This document shows, one piece after another, positions 22,877 to 33,357 of a stretch of 64,000 nucleotides of DNA. The DNA is from Hyaloperonospora brassicae. Lineage: Eukaryota; Oomycota; Peronosporomycetes; Peronosporales; Peronosporaceae. The first letter of the stretch is position 1, and each line of letters begins with the position of its first letter. The stretch lies in contig CANTFL010001234.1 in assembly GCA_947650285.1 (NCBI GenBank), positions 248,001 to 312,000 of the forward strand, written 5' to 3'. A program made the translations under genes and the position numbers. A model generated the notes under the pieces. It was not told the DNA's origin. It did not search any database and saw only the letters and a program-made list of their open reading frames with translations.

Positions 22877-23355
22877 CGCGCTTGTAGTTTATGTTGACTA
22901 GTAATCAAAGACGGAACTTTTTGAGAAAGAGGACGGAGGACGCGCTACTTTGACACGCGAGACGGTTGCGTCGCCCATGTTTGTATCTGATCAGCGAAGC
23001 TCCACCCGGCGTAGTGATGGCTGTGGTTGCGTGCAGAACGACAGGTAGGTTAAACCTGCTTGTACGTCGTGCATCAGGCGTGTTCACGCCAAAAGACGCT
23101 GATTGCAGGCATAGTGATTCACCAGCTGCTGGACGTGATTCCAGTTCTGGTCTCCCTCTCCATGTGACTTGCTAACTACCCGGTACTACACGACTCGTGG
23201 ACGACAAGGAAGTGTCAGGACATTCGTATTGCCTGAGCTAGAAACGGCAGACTCGCGACTGATCAGAGCTTTTGGACCGAAAAGCTGATGTTGGTGATGC
23301 ATCCGTTTTGCAGCCTGTTGTGAGAAACTTGCAGCTTTATAGAACGGGTCAAATG

Positions 23356-23950
23356 ATGTGTGAAGTCGGCGACCGCAAGTTTGTGGGGAACTGGCAAATA
23401 CCATATCGAGCATGCCGGGCATTTGTTCGCAAGGATGGATATGTCATCTATGCTAGTTGTATGTCGACTTCTGGAAACACTGACATGGAGCAGGTCAGCT
23501 CTGATGGGCGTCCCAGCACAGAGCGTTGTTTCAGCGTGAGTGCACGATGTCGAAACACTCAGACGTTGCCAAGTTTATTGGGACTTCATGGCTGATCAGT
23601 TCGTCCACCTAGACACCAAAGACGCACAAGCACTGCATCTCGGACGCACCATTGCAGCGGCGTGTGAGAACGTTTGCAACAAGAGGTATCGGCAACGAAT
23701 GGACAACAATCCTGGTAAGTAGTCAAGAAGCGTGACAAAAATTTCACTCCGTAGTAGTAGACGGCTACACGCATTTGCGAACAGATCGGTGACTTCGATT
23801 CCACCTTGACATTAACGGGTGATCCACATTTGCTATATTGCCTGCAGCAACTGGCCACGAACTATATCATTCCAAAGTGCGATGGTTCTTTACAGCAGAC
23901 GCCTCGTCGTTCATCTACACCCAAACGCGCTCTTGGTTCCTATAACCTCG
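23356..23950 (+). other. Possible spliced gene fragment of unknown function
   Basis: Plus-strand frames with protein-like composition: one running out of the palindrome arm (NLQLYRTGQMMCEVGDRK ... KDGYVIYASCMSTSGN, to about 23,493), one at 23,540-23,722 (QVYWDFMADQFVHLDT ... ENVCNKRYRQRM), and one at about 23,790-23,950 (FDSTLTLTGDPHLLYCLQ). They are in different frames; a GT-AG pair (23,494/23,534) gives only a 41-nt intron and no consistent join was found. No family is recognised. The start falls at the palindrome border, so the left arm would hold a truncated copy. Confidence 0.3.
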
Positions 23951-23973
23951 AAACAAGTGAGCGCCTTCATGGG

Positions 23974-25404
23974 CTAACGCGAGTTCATCTCGAGCGAGAT
24001 CTCTTGCACCGCTTTGACAAAGGCATCTACATGCGCAGGGTCCATGTCTGGAAAACACCCATGGCCAAGATTGGCCACGTACTTCTGCGTGCCAAAGCGC
24101 TTCAGCATTTTCTTCACTTCGTCATAGATGATGTCCGTCGAGGCATATATGACACTCGAGTCCATGTTACCCTGCAACGAGACGCGGCCACGAGCAAGCT
24201 GGCGGACCTCAACCGGGTCGGATTGCCAGTCCAGCCCAATGCAGTCATACTGCGTAGCCACAAGCTTCTTGTAAGCGTATTGTGTGCCCTTGCAAAAGCA
24301 CACCATCGGCACGTCGGTCTCGACCTTTACACGGTTGGCAATCTGGACCATGTACGGGAACACGAATTCGTAAAAGTGGTCCTGCGTCAACACTTCGGCT
24401 CCGACTGTCTCAAAAACCTGAAGCGCTTGTGCACCGGCACGTTGTTGTGCCAGCAGAAAGTTCACACACACATCCGTGATGCCTTGTAGTAGCTTATGAG
24501 CCGCTTTTGGGTGCTGGTACAAGAAAGTCTTGAGCAGCGCCTTCGTGCGACTACCGCTGCCCTCGATCATGTAGCACATGAGTGTGAGAGGGGCGCCCAC
24601 AAACCCGATCAGCGGCACTTCGCCATTAATCTTCTGTCGAGCCAAATTGAGTGCGTCCAGCACATAGCCGAGCTTGTCTTCAATATTCGGGTTCAAATCG
24701 ATCTTCTCGATGTCCTTTGGTGTCCGGATCGGATCCGGCAGGACTGGACCCACGTTTGGCACCATCTTGACTTCCATGCCCATCGCCTGCGGGATCACCA
24801 GGATGTCCGAGAATATAATCACTGCATCGACGTGATAGCGCCGTAGAGGCTGCAAGCTCACTTCCACGGCAAGCGGCGGCACTTGACACATCTAACTCAG
24901 ACGACACAGTAGCACATTCCGCATCAGGTGAGGCCGACAACATATAGTAGTACACGCAAAGCAGTACATGTGCACAAAAGCGCTTTTTAGCTCATGGATC
25001 TGTAGTGTAGCCATACCGTGAAAAAGTCGTAACCCATTTCGCGCAGCTCCCGGAACTCGGGCAAGTGACTGGTCAATTCCCACATACGCCGCCAACGAGT
25101 TACTCCCACAAAGTACGATCGGCACAGCTTCCACTGACCAAGCTACTTACCGTCCAGCTTGGCGCATGCACCACACCGGCACTCGCTCGGTCGCGTCGCC
25201 GCGCAGGGCACGCAGCAACAGGTCGTTCTTGAGCTTGGGCAGCTGGTCCAACGGCACGCGCTCGAGTGGTGTGCGCGTCATGGGGAACGGCATTGCCACA
25301 CGGAGCTTCGTCTGCTTCGTCTGCTGGCGATGGATGAGGAAGGCAGCGGCGGCAGCGGCCGAGAGCGTTACGGCCACGGACGCCGTCACGCTCAGTTCGC
25401 CCAT
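23974..25404 (-). CDS. Uroporphyrinogen decarboxylase
   Basis: Catalyses decarboxylation of the four acetate side chains of uroporphyrinogen III to coproporphyrinogen III in haem synthesis. Three exons on the minus strand: 25404-25151, 25068-25017 and 24891-23974; 407 residues. Visible marks are PVWCMRQAGR at the exon 1 end, LPEFRELREMGYDFFT in exon 2, FSDILVIPQAMGM with the catalytic Asp, GFVGAPLTLMCYMIEG, and the C-terminal LGHGCFPDMDP with the conserved His. The first ~33 residues are an extension with a hydrophobic Ala-rich segment and then a basic stretch, longer than the cytosolic enzyme needs. It may be an organelle-targeting or membrane-anchor segment. Divergent from the MAPEG gene, sharing a 386-bp intergenic region. 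Confidence 0.96.
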
Positions 25405-25790
25405 TATTTGTGTGGACGCAGTGGGTACTTTTTAGTTGTACCAAATGTGAGCAGTGCGTGGTGGACACCATGTAACTGAGGGGAATCCCGTTTATATAAA
25501 AAGCGTCATTGTCATTCGACAGACAGCGCACAAAAGCAGAGTGACCAGCGGTACACAACAAGTGCACGACGAATTTGTACGACTAGCGACGAGGACAACA
25601 ACGTCCAACTGTCGAGCGGCCGTTAGTCGATCGACCGTTGTCGTCGTTCTTGTCGTCGTTGTGCTTCATCGGTCCTTCTTTCTCCCTCTTTCTCCCGTCG
25701 CAGTGTTGCGTCAACCCGCAATTGATCCAACTGTCGTCATTTTCGAATCCAAAGTATTGAAGCGACTTCCGTATTGGAAAACACACGGCG
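25405..25790. promoter_or_regulatory. Divergent promoter region of uroporphyrinogen decarboxylase and MAPEG gene
   Basis: 386 bp between two start codons on opposite strands. At 25,738-25,749 TCATTTTCGAAT resembles the oomycete initiator (TCATT-type) 42 bp before the plus-strand ATG. On the minus strand GCTCACATTTGG near 25,441-25,452 is a weaker match. Neither is proven. Confidence 0.4.
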
Positions 25791-26468
25791 ATGTTTGTAC
25801 AGCTGCAACCCGCGCACGGTTTCGTCCCGCTGCTCGTTGTGGGACTGTTGTTTGTCAATGTGTGGGCTGGAGTCCAAGTCGGTAGAGCCCGCAAACGCTA
25901 TGGCGTCGACTACCCGCAAGTGCGTCTCGAAGCACGCAATGCAATGGGACGTCGTTTTGTTGCCTGTCGCTCTAAAGCGAGTGTGTGTGTGTTGTAGATG
26001 TATGCCGACAAGAGCGACAAGAACGCAAAGGCGTTCAACTGCGTGCAACGTGGCCACCAGAACATTTTGGAGAACGTCCCGATCTTCCTCGCACTGCTTT
26101 TCACGTCGTCGTATGTTGTAAACCTGCTGTACTTTGTGCCGATCTTGAGCTTTGCAAAATCCATAGACCTGAGACGTGTCCATGGTGCGCTACATGTCCA
26201 GCATTTACCGTCCGCAGCTTGCTGTCACAGCGGGACTTTTCCGCATCCTCGGCTTCATTCTGTACATGCGTGGCTACGCATCGGGTGACCCGAAGAAGCG
26301 CATGCAAGGGGGATTTGGTACGTAGCAGGTCTGAACTTGTGATGTGACGGACAGTACGAGTTGATCGGCGTTTGTTTGTACATTGATGGCTGGTCAGGAC
26401 ATCTCGCCGTATTGGTGAACGCTGGCTTGAGTATTGAGGCGGGCTTGCGCATCCTTGGACTTCTTTGA
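25791..26468 (+). CDS. MAPEG-family protein (microsomal glutathione S-transferase 3-like)
   Basis: Four exons: 25791-25919, 25998-26110, 26202-26317 and 26398-26468; 142 residues, normal for the family. Small four-helix membrane protein. The N-terminal helix (AHGFVPLLVVGLLFVNVWAG) is followed by VGRARKRYGVDYP, then the family signature FNCVQRGHQNILENVP. This holds the Arg, Asn and Glu (R-x3-N-x2-E) that bind glutathione in LTC4 synthase and MGST relatives. A later ILYMRGYASGDPKKR block has Tyr and Arg residues. Expected in ER membranes, conjugating or reducing lipophilic substrates with glutathione; the exact substrate is unknown. A paralogue lies at 30,929-31,519. Confidence 0.9.
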
Positions 26469-26834
26469 TTGTGTACGTGGTCGACAAGGGTCGAGCGATC
26501 GGGCACACTGGCGGAGGTGGCGAGATGTTGGGAGATTGCATTGATGGTGATACGAAGGGATCTCACGGGGATACGGGTCTTGTTGACGTGAAGAAAGAGA
26601 TGTGGCGGTAGTTTGAGTGTTTGGAAGACCGAGCATGACACAACAGGCTGAATATACCCTTATCCTCGATTGACATTTATGTTGTATGCGCAGCAAACGA
26701 TGTTCTGCCTTGCGCTACGCGATTAGTAAGATGCAATCTGCTTTCGCGGTATCTCCAAATCGACTTTCCATAGTACTTGCCAGATCATACTTTTGAGTCA
26801 CTCTCTAACAATGCCACTTTTTCTATCCAGTCTA
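26469..26834. other. No gene recognised
   Basis: 3' flank of the MAPEG gene up to the target duplication of a solo LTR. Only short antisense frames without family marks. Confidence 0.5.
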
Positions 26835-26839
26835 GTGAC

Positions 26840-27285
26840 TGTAACGGGGCACGCCTTGTGTCAATTCAACACAAGGTTGTGTGCACCCGGCGTCACGTAC
26901 ACGTGGCGTGAGGAAGCGCAGCGAAGTAGGCAGAACTCGAAAGTTCAGTCTAAGGAAAAAGTAGAACTGTATTTAATATAGTTATGTTTTCTTAATAAAC
27001 CATCTTTGTCTTGAGCTAACTATGCTAAGCTACAATCTCCTATGTGGGTTTCTTGCTCGCCACCCATTGCGCGCGTCCAGCAGCGAGTGGTGGTTAATCT
27101 GGTTGATGCACCGTGAACATCAACCATCAGGTGGAGCAACCCATCAAAGAAATATTACCCTCGGGGGTAATATTCCTTCAACCTTACTTCTTACGAGTAA
27201 TGTCAATTGAACATTATCTAAACAGATAATGTTCGAAATTAATACGAAAATATCAATTTTCATGTAATGGGCTCACCCCGTTACA
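26840..27285 (-). repeat. Solo LTR (Gypsy-type) with perfect target duplication
   Basis: 446 bp, TGTAACGGGGTGAGCC to GTTACA in minus orientation, flanked on both sides by GTGAC (26,835-26,839 and 27,286-27,290). No internal domain remains, so it arose by LTR-LTR recombination. Same subfamily as 39,350-39,784 and 56,119-56,585. Confidence 0.92.
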
Positions 27286-27290
27286 GTGAC

Positions 27291-28185
27291 GGCCTCACGT
27301 GCAGCACACGAAAGCGCCCATGCTTAAAGTTGGCAATCAAGTTGTCAAAGAAGCGCCACCTTGACGTAGCTCTGTTTAAACCTCGGCAATGCCACTTCCT
27401 CAGTGCCAACTCGACTTATTAGGATCATCATATCCGGTAAACAGGCAGCTAAGCTGACCACATCGCGCTAGAGTGAGTGAGAAGGTGGTGCCAATACGGA
27501 TTGTGTAAACGCTGTACGTAATCCAGTGGCAATGTCCGCGACGGCAGTGGACGCAGCAGTTAGGAACAAAGCCTGCAAAAACACACAGCCATAGAACCAA
27601 GGATTCATCGGTGGTTCCTTCGCCCCTCATTCAAAAGCCCTCCGCCGTATAAGCTCGAAACTCTCGTCGTGTTTCAAGCAGAGGGTAGTAGCGATTCGCA
27701 CGTGCGTACAACGGTTCGCCCACACATGTCCTTCTTTCGTGGACAAAGCGACGAAGATAAAAACGACGAGGAGCGATGGAAGAGCGAGCATACACATACG
27801 AGTATGAAATGGTGAAGACACAATTGACTGAGACGACTTGGTCATCATCTCGCCTCTGTGTGCCAAAACTTAGGAGACGTGTGCGCTCCAAGTGATACGC
27901 GTGCGTACAGAAGTGGTCGTTTTGCATTGCCGATCTTCCACTCCACAACAATACATACTGACGGACATCGATATTGAAGCCAGCACGCGCCCTCAAGTAT
28001 GGGCTACAGTGCTACGATCGGGAATGCACAACATCATCTCAGTTGCACCAACTGTTTTCCATTAACGGGTGGGCCATCGGTCCGAGTTCAGAGCACAGCG
28101 ACACAACAACGCTGATCCGTACCCACTGCATGTGACGGTAACGTCAAACGACTCGTCCCTTACCTGTGTGCGTGACCGAGAAGTC
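27291..28185. other. No gene recognised
   Basis: Spacer between a solo LTR and the hydrolase gene. Minus-strand frames at 27,627-27,996 overlap each other and show no domain or codon pattern I can support. Confidence 0.5.
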
Positions 28186-28995
28186 TTACACAATCTCGGT
28201 CTTCTCGCCAGGCGCGACCCAGACGACCTTGTCCTTGACTGCCTCGTCCGCAGACAGCACTGCACGAGCGTCGTCACTCGATTCCGTAAAGTGTTTCCAC
28301 GACTCGTAGTGCAGCGGCACCATCTTCTCCGCTCCAATGTCGTGGGTCATCTTCGCAGCCTCCTCGCCGCCCATCGTGATCTGAATGGGCACAGTCGGCA
28401 CCGCGACAATGGCCTTGCCGAGGTTCAAGAGCGCCACGACAATGTGGTACTTCTTTGGCAACTCCGTGGCCAACTCGGGAAAGTGCATTGTGTCACCCGA
28501 CACGTACACGACATTGGGCAGGCCGTCGGCTTCGTTCACGCCGAACGTCGGTGACTCGAGCACAAAGCCCGTGCATTCTCCACCAGGAAGATGCTGCGTG
28601 GGCGTTCCCGTGATCTTGAACTGGTGTCCATTCAGAGTAAGCTCCACTGACTCCCATGGCGCTAGGCCGCGAACGCCTGGGCGCGGAGACAAGTTCTTGG
28701 CACCGTCAAGCGTTGTGAAGACAAGACGACCGTTCAACATCGTTCGGCCTGACGGGTCCAGGTTATCGAGGTGGTCTTCGTGGCTAAGGAGAACAGCGTG
28801 GATCACAGGCAAGTCTTCAAGGCCAAGAGCAGGGTCGTCAGTCTTGGTGAGCATATACCCACCTTCTTGCTCAAACACGCCGCTCTTGTCAAAAGTCGGG
28901 TCGAGGAGGAAGTTGATTTCGTCAATGGACAAAATGGCCGTGGCCGTCGAGATGTGCGTGACGCTGATCGTGGACTTGAAAGACGATGACGGCAT
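28186..28995 (-). CDS. Metallo-beta-lactamase-fold hydrolase (UlaG-like)
   Basis: Single-exon, 269 residues from the ATG at 28995 (MPSSSFKSTISVTHI). The frame is open further upstream to 29136, but that part lacks family sequence. Domain order: beta-strand TATAILSIDEINFLLDPTF; metal-binding motif LLSHEDHLDNLD (a variant of H-x-H-x-D-H); GTPTQHLPGGE; VVYVSGDTMHF; and C-terminal MVPLHYESWKHF with a further metal-ligand His. This pattern is that of metal-dependent hydrolases near UlaG/UPF0173 and NAPE-PLD. No signal peptide; probably cytosolic. The substrate cannot be read from the sequence. Confidence 0.88.
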   Translation of the reverse strand: MPSSSFKSTISVTHISTATAILSIDEINFLLDPTFDKSGVFEQEGGYMLTKTDDPALGLEDLPVIHAVLLSHEDHLDNLDPSGRTMLNGRLVFTTLDGAKNLSPRPGVRGLAPWESVELTLNGHQFKITGTPTQHLPGGECTGFVLESPTFGVNEADGLPNVVYVSGDTMHFPELATELPKKYHIVVALLNLGKAIVAVPTVPIQITMGGEEAAKMTHDIGAEKMVPLHYESWKHFTESSDDARAVLSADEAVKDKVVWVAPGEKTEIV

Positions 28996-30928
28996 TGCGA
29001 ACGAGTGTGCTGTAGAGGTTTCGTGGCAAAGGCAGTTGTCGGTTTGGATGGAAAACGTGAAATGCTCTGCAGTCGAAGCTGTTCGCGGCTGCGAGTACAC
29101 TCTGGACACACTGACGTGTGACCTATGTAAAGCCAAGCTGTCTGTTTAGGCGCACTCCTCTATTAACGGTTCAGTACGAGACGCAGTGTACATCCTTTTA
29201 TCTTGAAAATCGAGAGGCATATAACGGCTACATCGAGATCGTTTGTGCTGTCGACAATCTTGTCTGGCAACCCGTAGGTTGACTATCCTCTTTTCGCAAT
29301 TCGTCGGGCGCACAGTGTGTGCGACTCGTTTGATCGATCCTACAGAATCACTGAGACACCAGCAGCTTTGGTGCACTCGTCTTTACGATGATTCCTTGAT
29401 ATTCCTCGATTGTCTACCGATTGAACCGTCTCAGCCACTTCTTGCGGTACCGTGTTGATGAATGAGGTCCATATGATGGATCACGACGTGATTCTGTATT
29501 CATCGACAATACCGTAAACAAAGAGCTAACTGCCACGTCTTCTCCCGGGTGGGACAAAACGACCGACGCAAGCCATCGACGTACACGATTGTGAGGCTCT
29601 ATGATCGCCATTCGTGTTGACTATACTTTCGTTTGTCTCGCGAATTCCTTCGATGGCAAGTGAAGGATCGATCATCAACCGCCACCTCTTCGTTCGACGT
29701 GGTGGTGGGTTGTGACGTGGTACTGTATTCATCGACGATGGCGTAATCCAGGAGCTTAATGTCACTACACAACCAGGCGTGGGACATGAGCAACGTAAGC
29801 CCCTGGCCTTTGCATGCTGCGCCATGTACTGATGGACAATGTTACACGTTGCGAACATCACTGACTTCGGAAGTGAGAAACCAACGTGAGCTGCACTTCC
29901 TTAGCTACGTCTGATATCTCATTCGTGTCGCGTAATTGATGTACCACTCCAATCGCTACGAGAGATGGGAGATGAGCTCGAGGCTGCCGTGTCATTGGCG
30001 GCGGTAATCGGCTCAGCTTTGACCTCGTCGATACGCGTGTTGGTGTGTGTTTGTTGGGTAGAAACCACTTGTACGAACACCGATCGAACACACGAGCACG
30101 AAACTAGTTGCTCAGATATCATGGGCTTCAGCTCATTCGCGCGCCCACTAACCTCCATAATGTCATTCGCGGTGTCGATGTGTAGCGGGGGAGTGGCCAT
30201 CACATAAGCTGAAGCCCTCCTCTCTAGATAAAGCTTCGTGTCGGTACAAGGGCGTAAAACGCTAGAATGATGTGTTACCGTATCACCGAGATGGCAAAGT
30301 GACACTCACGTCAGTCCGTTCAGAAGAAAAAGAGGGCTCTTTGGCTATCGGTATAAGATTTGCGTGATCACGGACGGCACCTCATTTCGCACACATGCAC
30401 GACGTCGAGCAGAGATTTGACCAAGTTGCTCAATAGTTCAGGGCAAGATGCTGTCAGTTTGCTTTCGCGTTACTCTACGTGCTCCTACTCTCGCAAGGTA
30501 ATGCGACGCGTTAATGGATAAGCACAATCAGCGTTCTCATTTTTTAGTCTTTTGGTTAGGCGCATCACGCAACTGGCAGTAATGCGATGACTCGTGTGCC
30601 CCTCTTGATGGTGGTGGTGGTTCCTCTCTGAGCCGTGCCTCCCTCCTCCTTGTTTTGCAATGTTGTATAACGCGTTTTGCTCTTGTCGTTGGGGCAGCAA
30701 CTTCTATTCGTTGCTGCTCTGCCCCGCACTTCCCTCGGATGCTCGTGGTATCATCGATACCAGTAACAACACATCATCTCTCACACACATAGCTTGCACC
30801 TGCTCCTTCCATCGGATGCTTACAAGCGTCCCTGACCGTATTCATTCGTTGCGAACGGTCTTGACTCCCCATTCGCTTCCAGCCCTCTCATTTCCTCATC
30901 GTTCCCTTCTTCGCTGGCATGAGATAGA
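28996..30928. other. Intergenic region with weak coding signals
   Basis: Between two minus-strand genes. It holds a diverged tandem duplication (about 29,461-29,560 and 29,700-29,790) and one candidate small frame (29,919-30,200). Nothing else is recognised. Confidence 0.45.
29919..30200 (-). CDS. Hypothetical small protein (doubtful)
   Basis: 93-codon frame starting MATPPLHIDTANDIMEVSG, Ser/Thr-rich toward the end. No domain is recognised. A GT-AG pair just before the stop would instead lead to a short KEVQLTLVSHF tail, so the gene model, if real, is unsettled. Confidence 0.25.
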   Translation of the reverse strand: MATPPLHIDTANDIMEVSGRANELKPMISEQLVSCSCVRSVFVQVVSTQQTHTNTRIDEVKAEPITAANDTAASSSSPISRSDWSGTSITRHE

Positions 30929-31519
30929 CTACATGTGGCCTAAGATGCGCAACGAAGCTTCCAGCGACAGCCCTAGCATCACCAGTGTCCCGAAGAAGCC
31001 TACACATTCACACATGAAGAAGGCGGAATGAGCCTTTTGCAAGAAAGGCGACAGCAGCAGAACCCGACCAGTGGCGTCGTACCGAATATAACGTGCCCTC
31101 TCTTGCCAGAGCCATCCGTTGCGTACGTCTTGCCACTCCAAATGAGACCAACAATGCGCAGCGCACCGGCTGCAGCTGCAGCTTCGGGTCGGTATATCCT
31201 GTTTCATTCGAAGTACAGTCGATGAGTACACTTGCTCACTCGTCACTCAACCGTCAGTGAGCCTCTGTACGTACGAAGACGTGGCGAGCAAAGCATAAAA
31301 GAGGGGAAGGTTCTCGGCGACGTGTTGCATGACGTTGCAGTCTTTGACGCGGGGGTCCCTCTTCTCATTCACTATTTGCGTATGCGGGACCTCGTGCGTC
31401 TTCTGGTATCCGCCAATTCCGAACCCGGCCCAAGCGCTTACGAGGCCAGTGCCGATGACTACGAGCGGAATGTAACCATGAGCTGGCTGGAGCGTGAGCT
31501 GGACTGCCACCACTGACAT
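30929..31519 (-). CDS. MAPEG-like protein, second paralogue
   Basis: Three exons on the minus strand: 31519-31275, 31198-31083 and 30999-30929; 143 residues. The last two exons (116 and 71 nt) equal those of the MAPEG gene at 25,791 in length and phase. The first exon corresponds to its exons 1 and 2 fused. Family marks: LTLQPAHGYIPLVVIG, ENLPLFYALLATSS, IYRPEAAAAAGALRIVGL and the tail LGLSLEASLRILG. The glutathione-site signature is altered: where the paralogue has R-G-H-Q-N-x2-E, this one has N-V-M-Q-H-x2-E, losing the Arg and Asn. It may be catalytically changed or inactive. An upstream in-frame ATG at 31543 is possible. Confidence 0.88.
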
Positions 31520-33357
31520 GACCGGCGAGAATTTTCTGGACAAAGCTGCTGCGTTGGTGTCAAGCTTTGAGGCGTTGCTCGTGTGCTGTCAAAGGTGAAA
31601 GCCGTTGTGACCACAACCTGCAGGGCACAACTCGTGCTCCTTCGTCGTGCTATCGGTCGATCTCGACCGAACCATACCGAACAGCATTGCAGTATGGTCC
31701 TCGAGTCCAGCACGAGCGAGCGTCGGACGAAGAACGCAAGACCTGTCCGGTCGGTAAAGCTCGGATTTTCGCAGAGGTCACCTCGACTGACGAAACCGTC
31801 TTGGGCAGACTCGCAGTGATCGGAGGGGGGTCTGCTAGTTACGGGATGCTGCGAACCTGCTTGGAAGTGTCGCAAACAACGGATGATTCAAAACGACGGG
31901 TGTGGCTGCAGAATGGCTGCATCGATCTGCAAAGGACACACCGAAGCAATCGTCGATGAATTCATGCATAGCCCATCGTCGCTGATGGTCGAGCGCGGGT
32001 TGTATACGAGGGATTCACAAGCGACATGCATCGCAATGCGAGCGTCAATATGTTGGTATCAGCAGCGTTCGGGCAAGCCTGTCCCCACCAGTGTCGTCGC
32101 TAGCTTGGCTTTGATAGAGGCCAGAGATAGTAACAAGAACAGGGTGTTGGCTGGGTAGCACGTCAACCGGCGTGCGCTCTGCTTCTATCCATGATCGACT
32201 GCAATTCTTGCCGCCACGTTTGGCAATTCGGCCGAAACGACTGCCAGCCAGCAAGAGCTGAGAAGCTGACGCGTTACCACCTACGAGCGAGGTTTCAGTT
32301 TCCCGAAGCACGATCGTCGGTGGATCGCTGTGCAGTGAACCTGATCACTTTGTTTGTCGGGTGAGACGCGCGGTTATGGGTGCGACAAGCACGAGCGCAA
32401 GCGAGCACACAGCACAAAGTTTGTCGGTAATGATCTACGCTTGTGCTCTCTCTTTATCTCGCTGGCATCGAGACTAGTAGAAATCGAGCCGACGATGTTC
32501 CCTGGCACGGATACTATCCACGACAACAAGACTACCGTAAAGATCAGAAGTCAACAAGGGCTGTGGTGCCCTCTTCACGTCGTTTATAAAGTTCTCTTGA
32601 CCCAATGCGAGGACTCTTAACTGTACATATCTGTGGTGAACGCACCCGCCAATGAAAGTAGCAGAATATCGTTGTGAACTATGTGAGGCCCACAGTAGCA
32701 AAGATGTACATCGGCCGTCTGACGGTAGCAAACATGTCGTTTGGAAAAGGGAATCCGCGACCCGCCGCTTTCTCACCATTGAGACACAGCCGTAACGCTA
32801 AGCCGTTGTTGATAGCAGCTACACATTCTCGATACACTTATCCTATTCGTGCAAAGCAGACAGTCCCTCATAAAGAAGCGATTGGTGTCACCGCCCCTCC
32901 TGCGCAGGGAAAGTATGGGAGGGTGGGGCTCAGATGCACTCCGGATCAATCGTCTAATCCTCGGGAACGTGCTGGAAACTTGGGGGGCGCCTGCCGTATC
33001 GAAGGACAATGCATCGCGCTTGGGCTTAAAAAAGAAAAAGAAGTGAGTAGACGCCTAGAAATGGGAACGCACAAATTCCAGTTTTGTCGAATGGTGCAGC
33101 CCGAAAGGAAGTAAATTCGTGTATAAATTTATACATACCTCCCTGTAGAACGGCCGGTTTGCTTGCAAGTACAGACGAGAATGCGACTCACAACCAGCAA
33201 AATTGTACCGGTCTAAGTGTACTACTTAAACGTCTTAACGACGTAGCCACGTTCGACATGGATCCAGCAACTTGTCTCTTCAGCACACGGTGCAGTGTTT
33301 CTTCGGACCCAAAACCCGTCGGAACGAGCGCACAATCGGTCGCGGATTCTCGCCCAT
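31520..33357. other. No gene recognised
   Basis: 1.8 kb between the second MAPEG gene and the 3' end of the sideroflexin gene. Many short overlapping frames on both strands, none with recognisable domains. A purine-rich tract lies at about 33,028-33,043. Confidence 0.5.

Larger units (their letters stand above)
20331..23355. repeat. Right arm of a large inverted duplication
   Basis: Mirror of 16,110-19,141. Length differences from the left arm lie in simple repeats: a TTCG tract near 21,340-21,393 (28 bp longer here), the TG-rich tract near 20,862-20,950 (6 bp longer here), and the 21-bp minisatellite near 20,345 (shorter here). The outer end (about 23,355) lies inside an open frame that continues into unique sequence. 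Confidence 0.95.

Noticed and set aside
24282..24846. Plus-strand frames opposite uroporphyrinogen decarboxylase
   Set aside because: Antisense shadows of a strongly conserved enzyme exon.
28186..29136. Longer start for the hydrolase at 29136
   Set aside because: The extra 47 residues show no family similarity or convincing targeting signal; the ATG at 28995 starts directly at the conserved domain.
31459..31875. 138-codon minus-strand frame overlapping the second MAPEG gene
   Set aside because: Its overlap with the MAPEG first exon is out of frame and the rest lacks any domain; a shadow frame.
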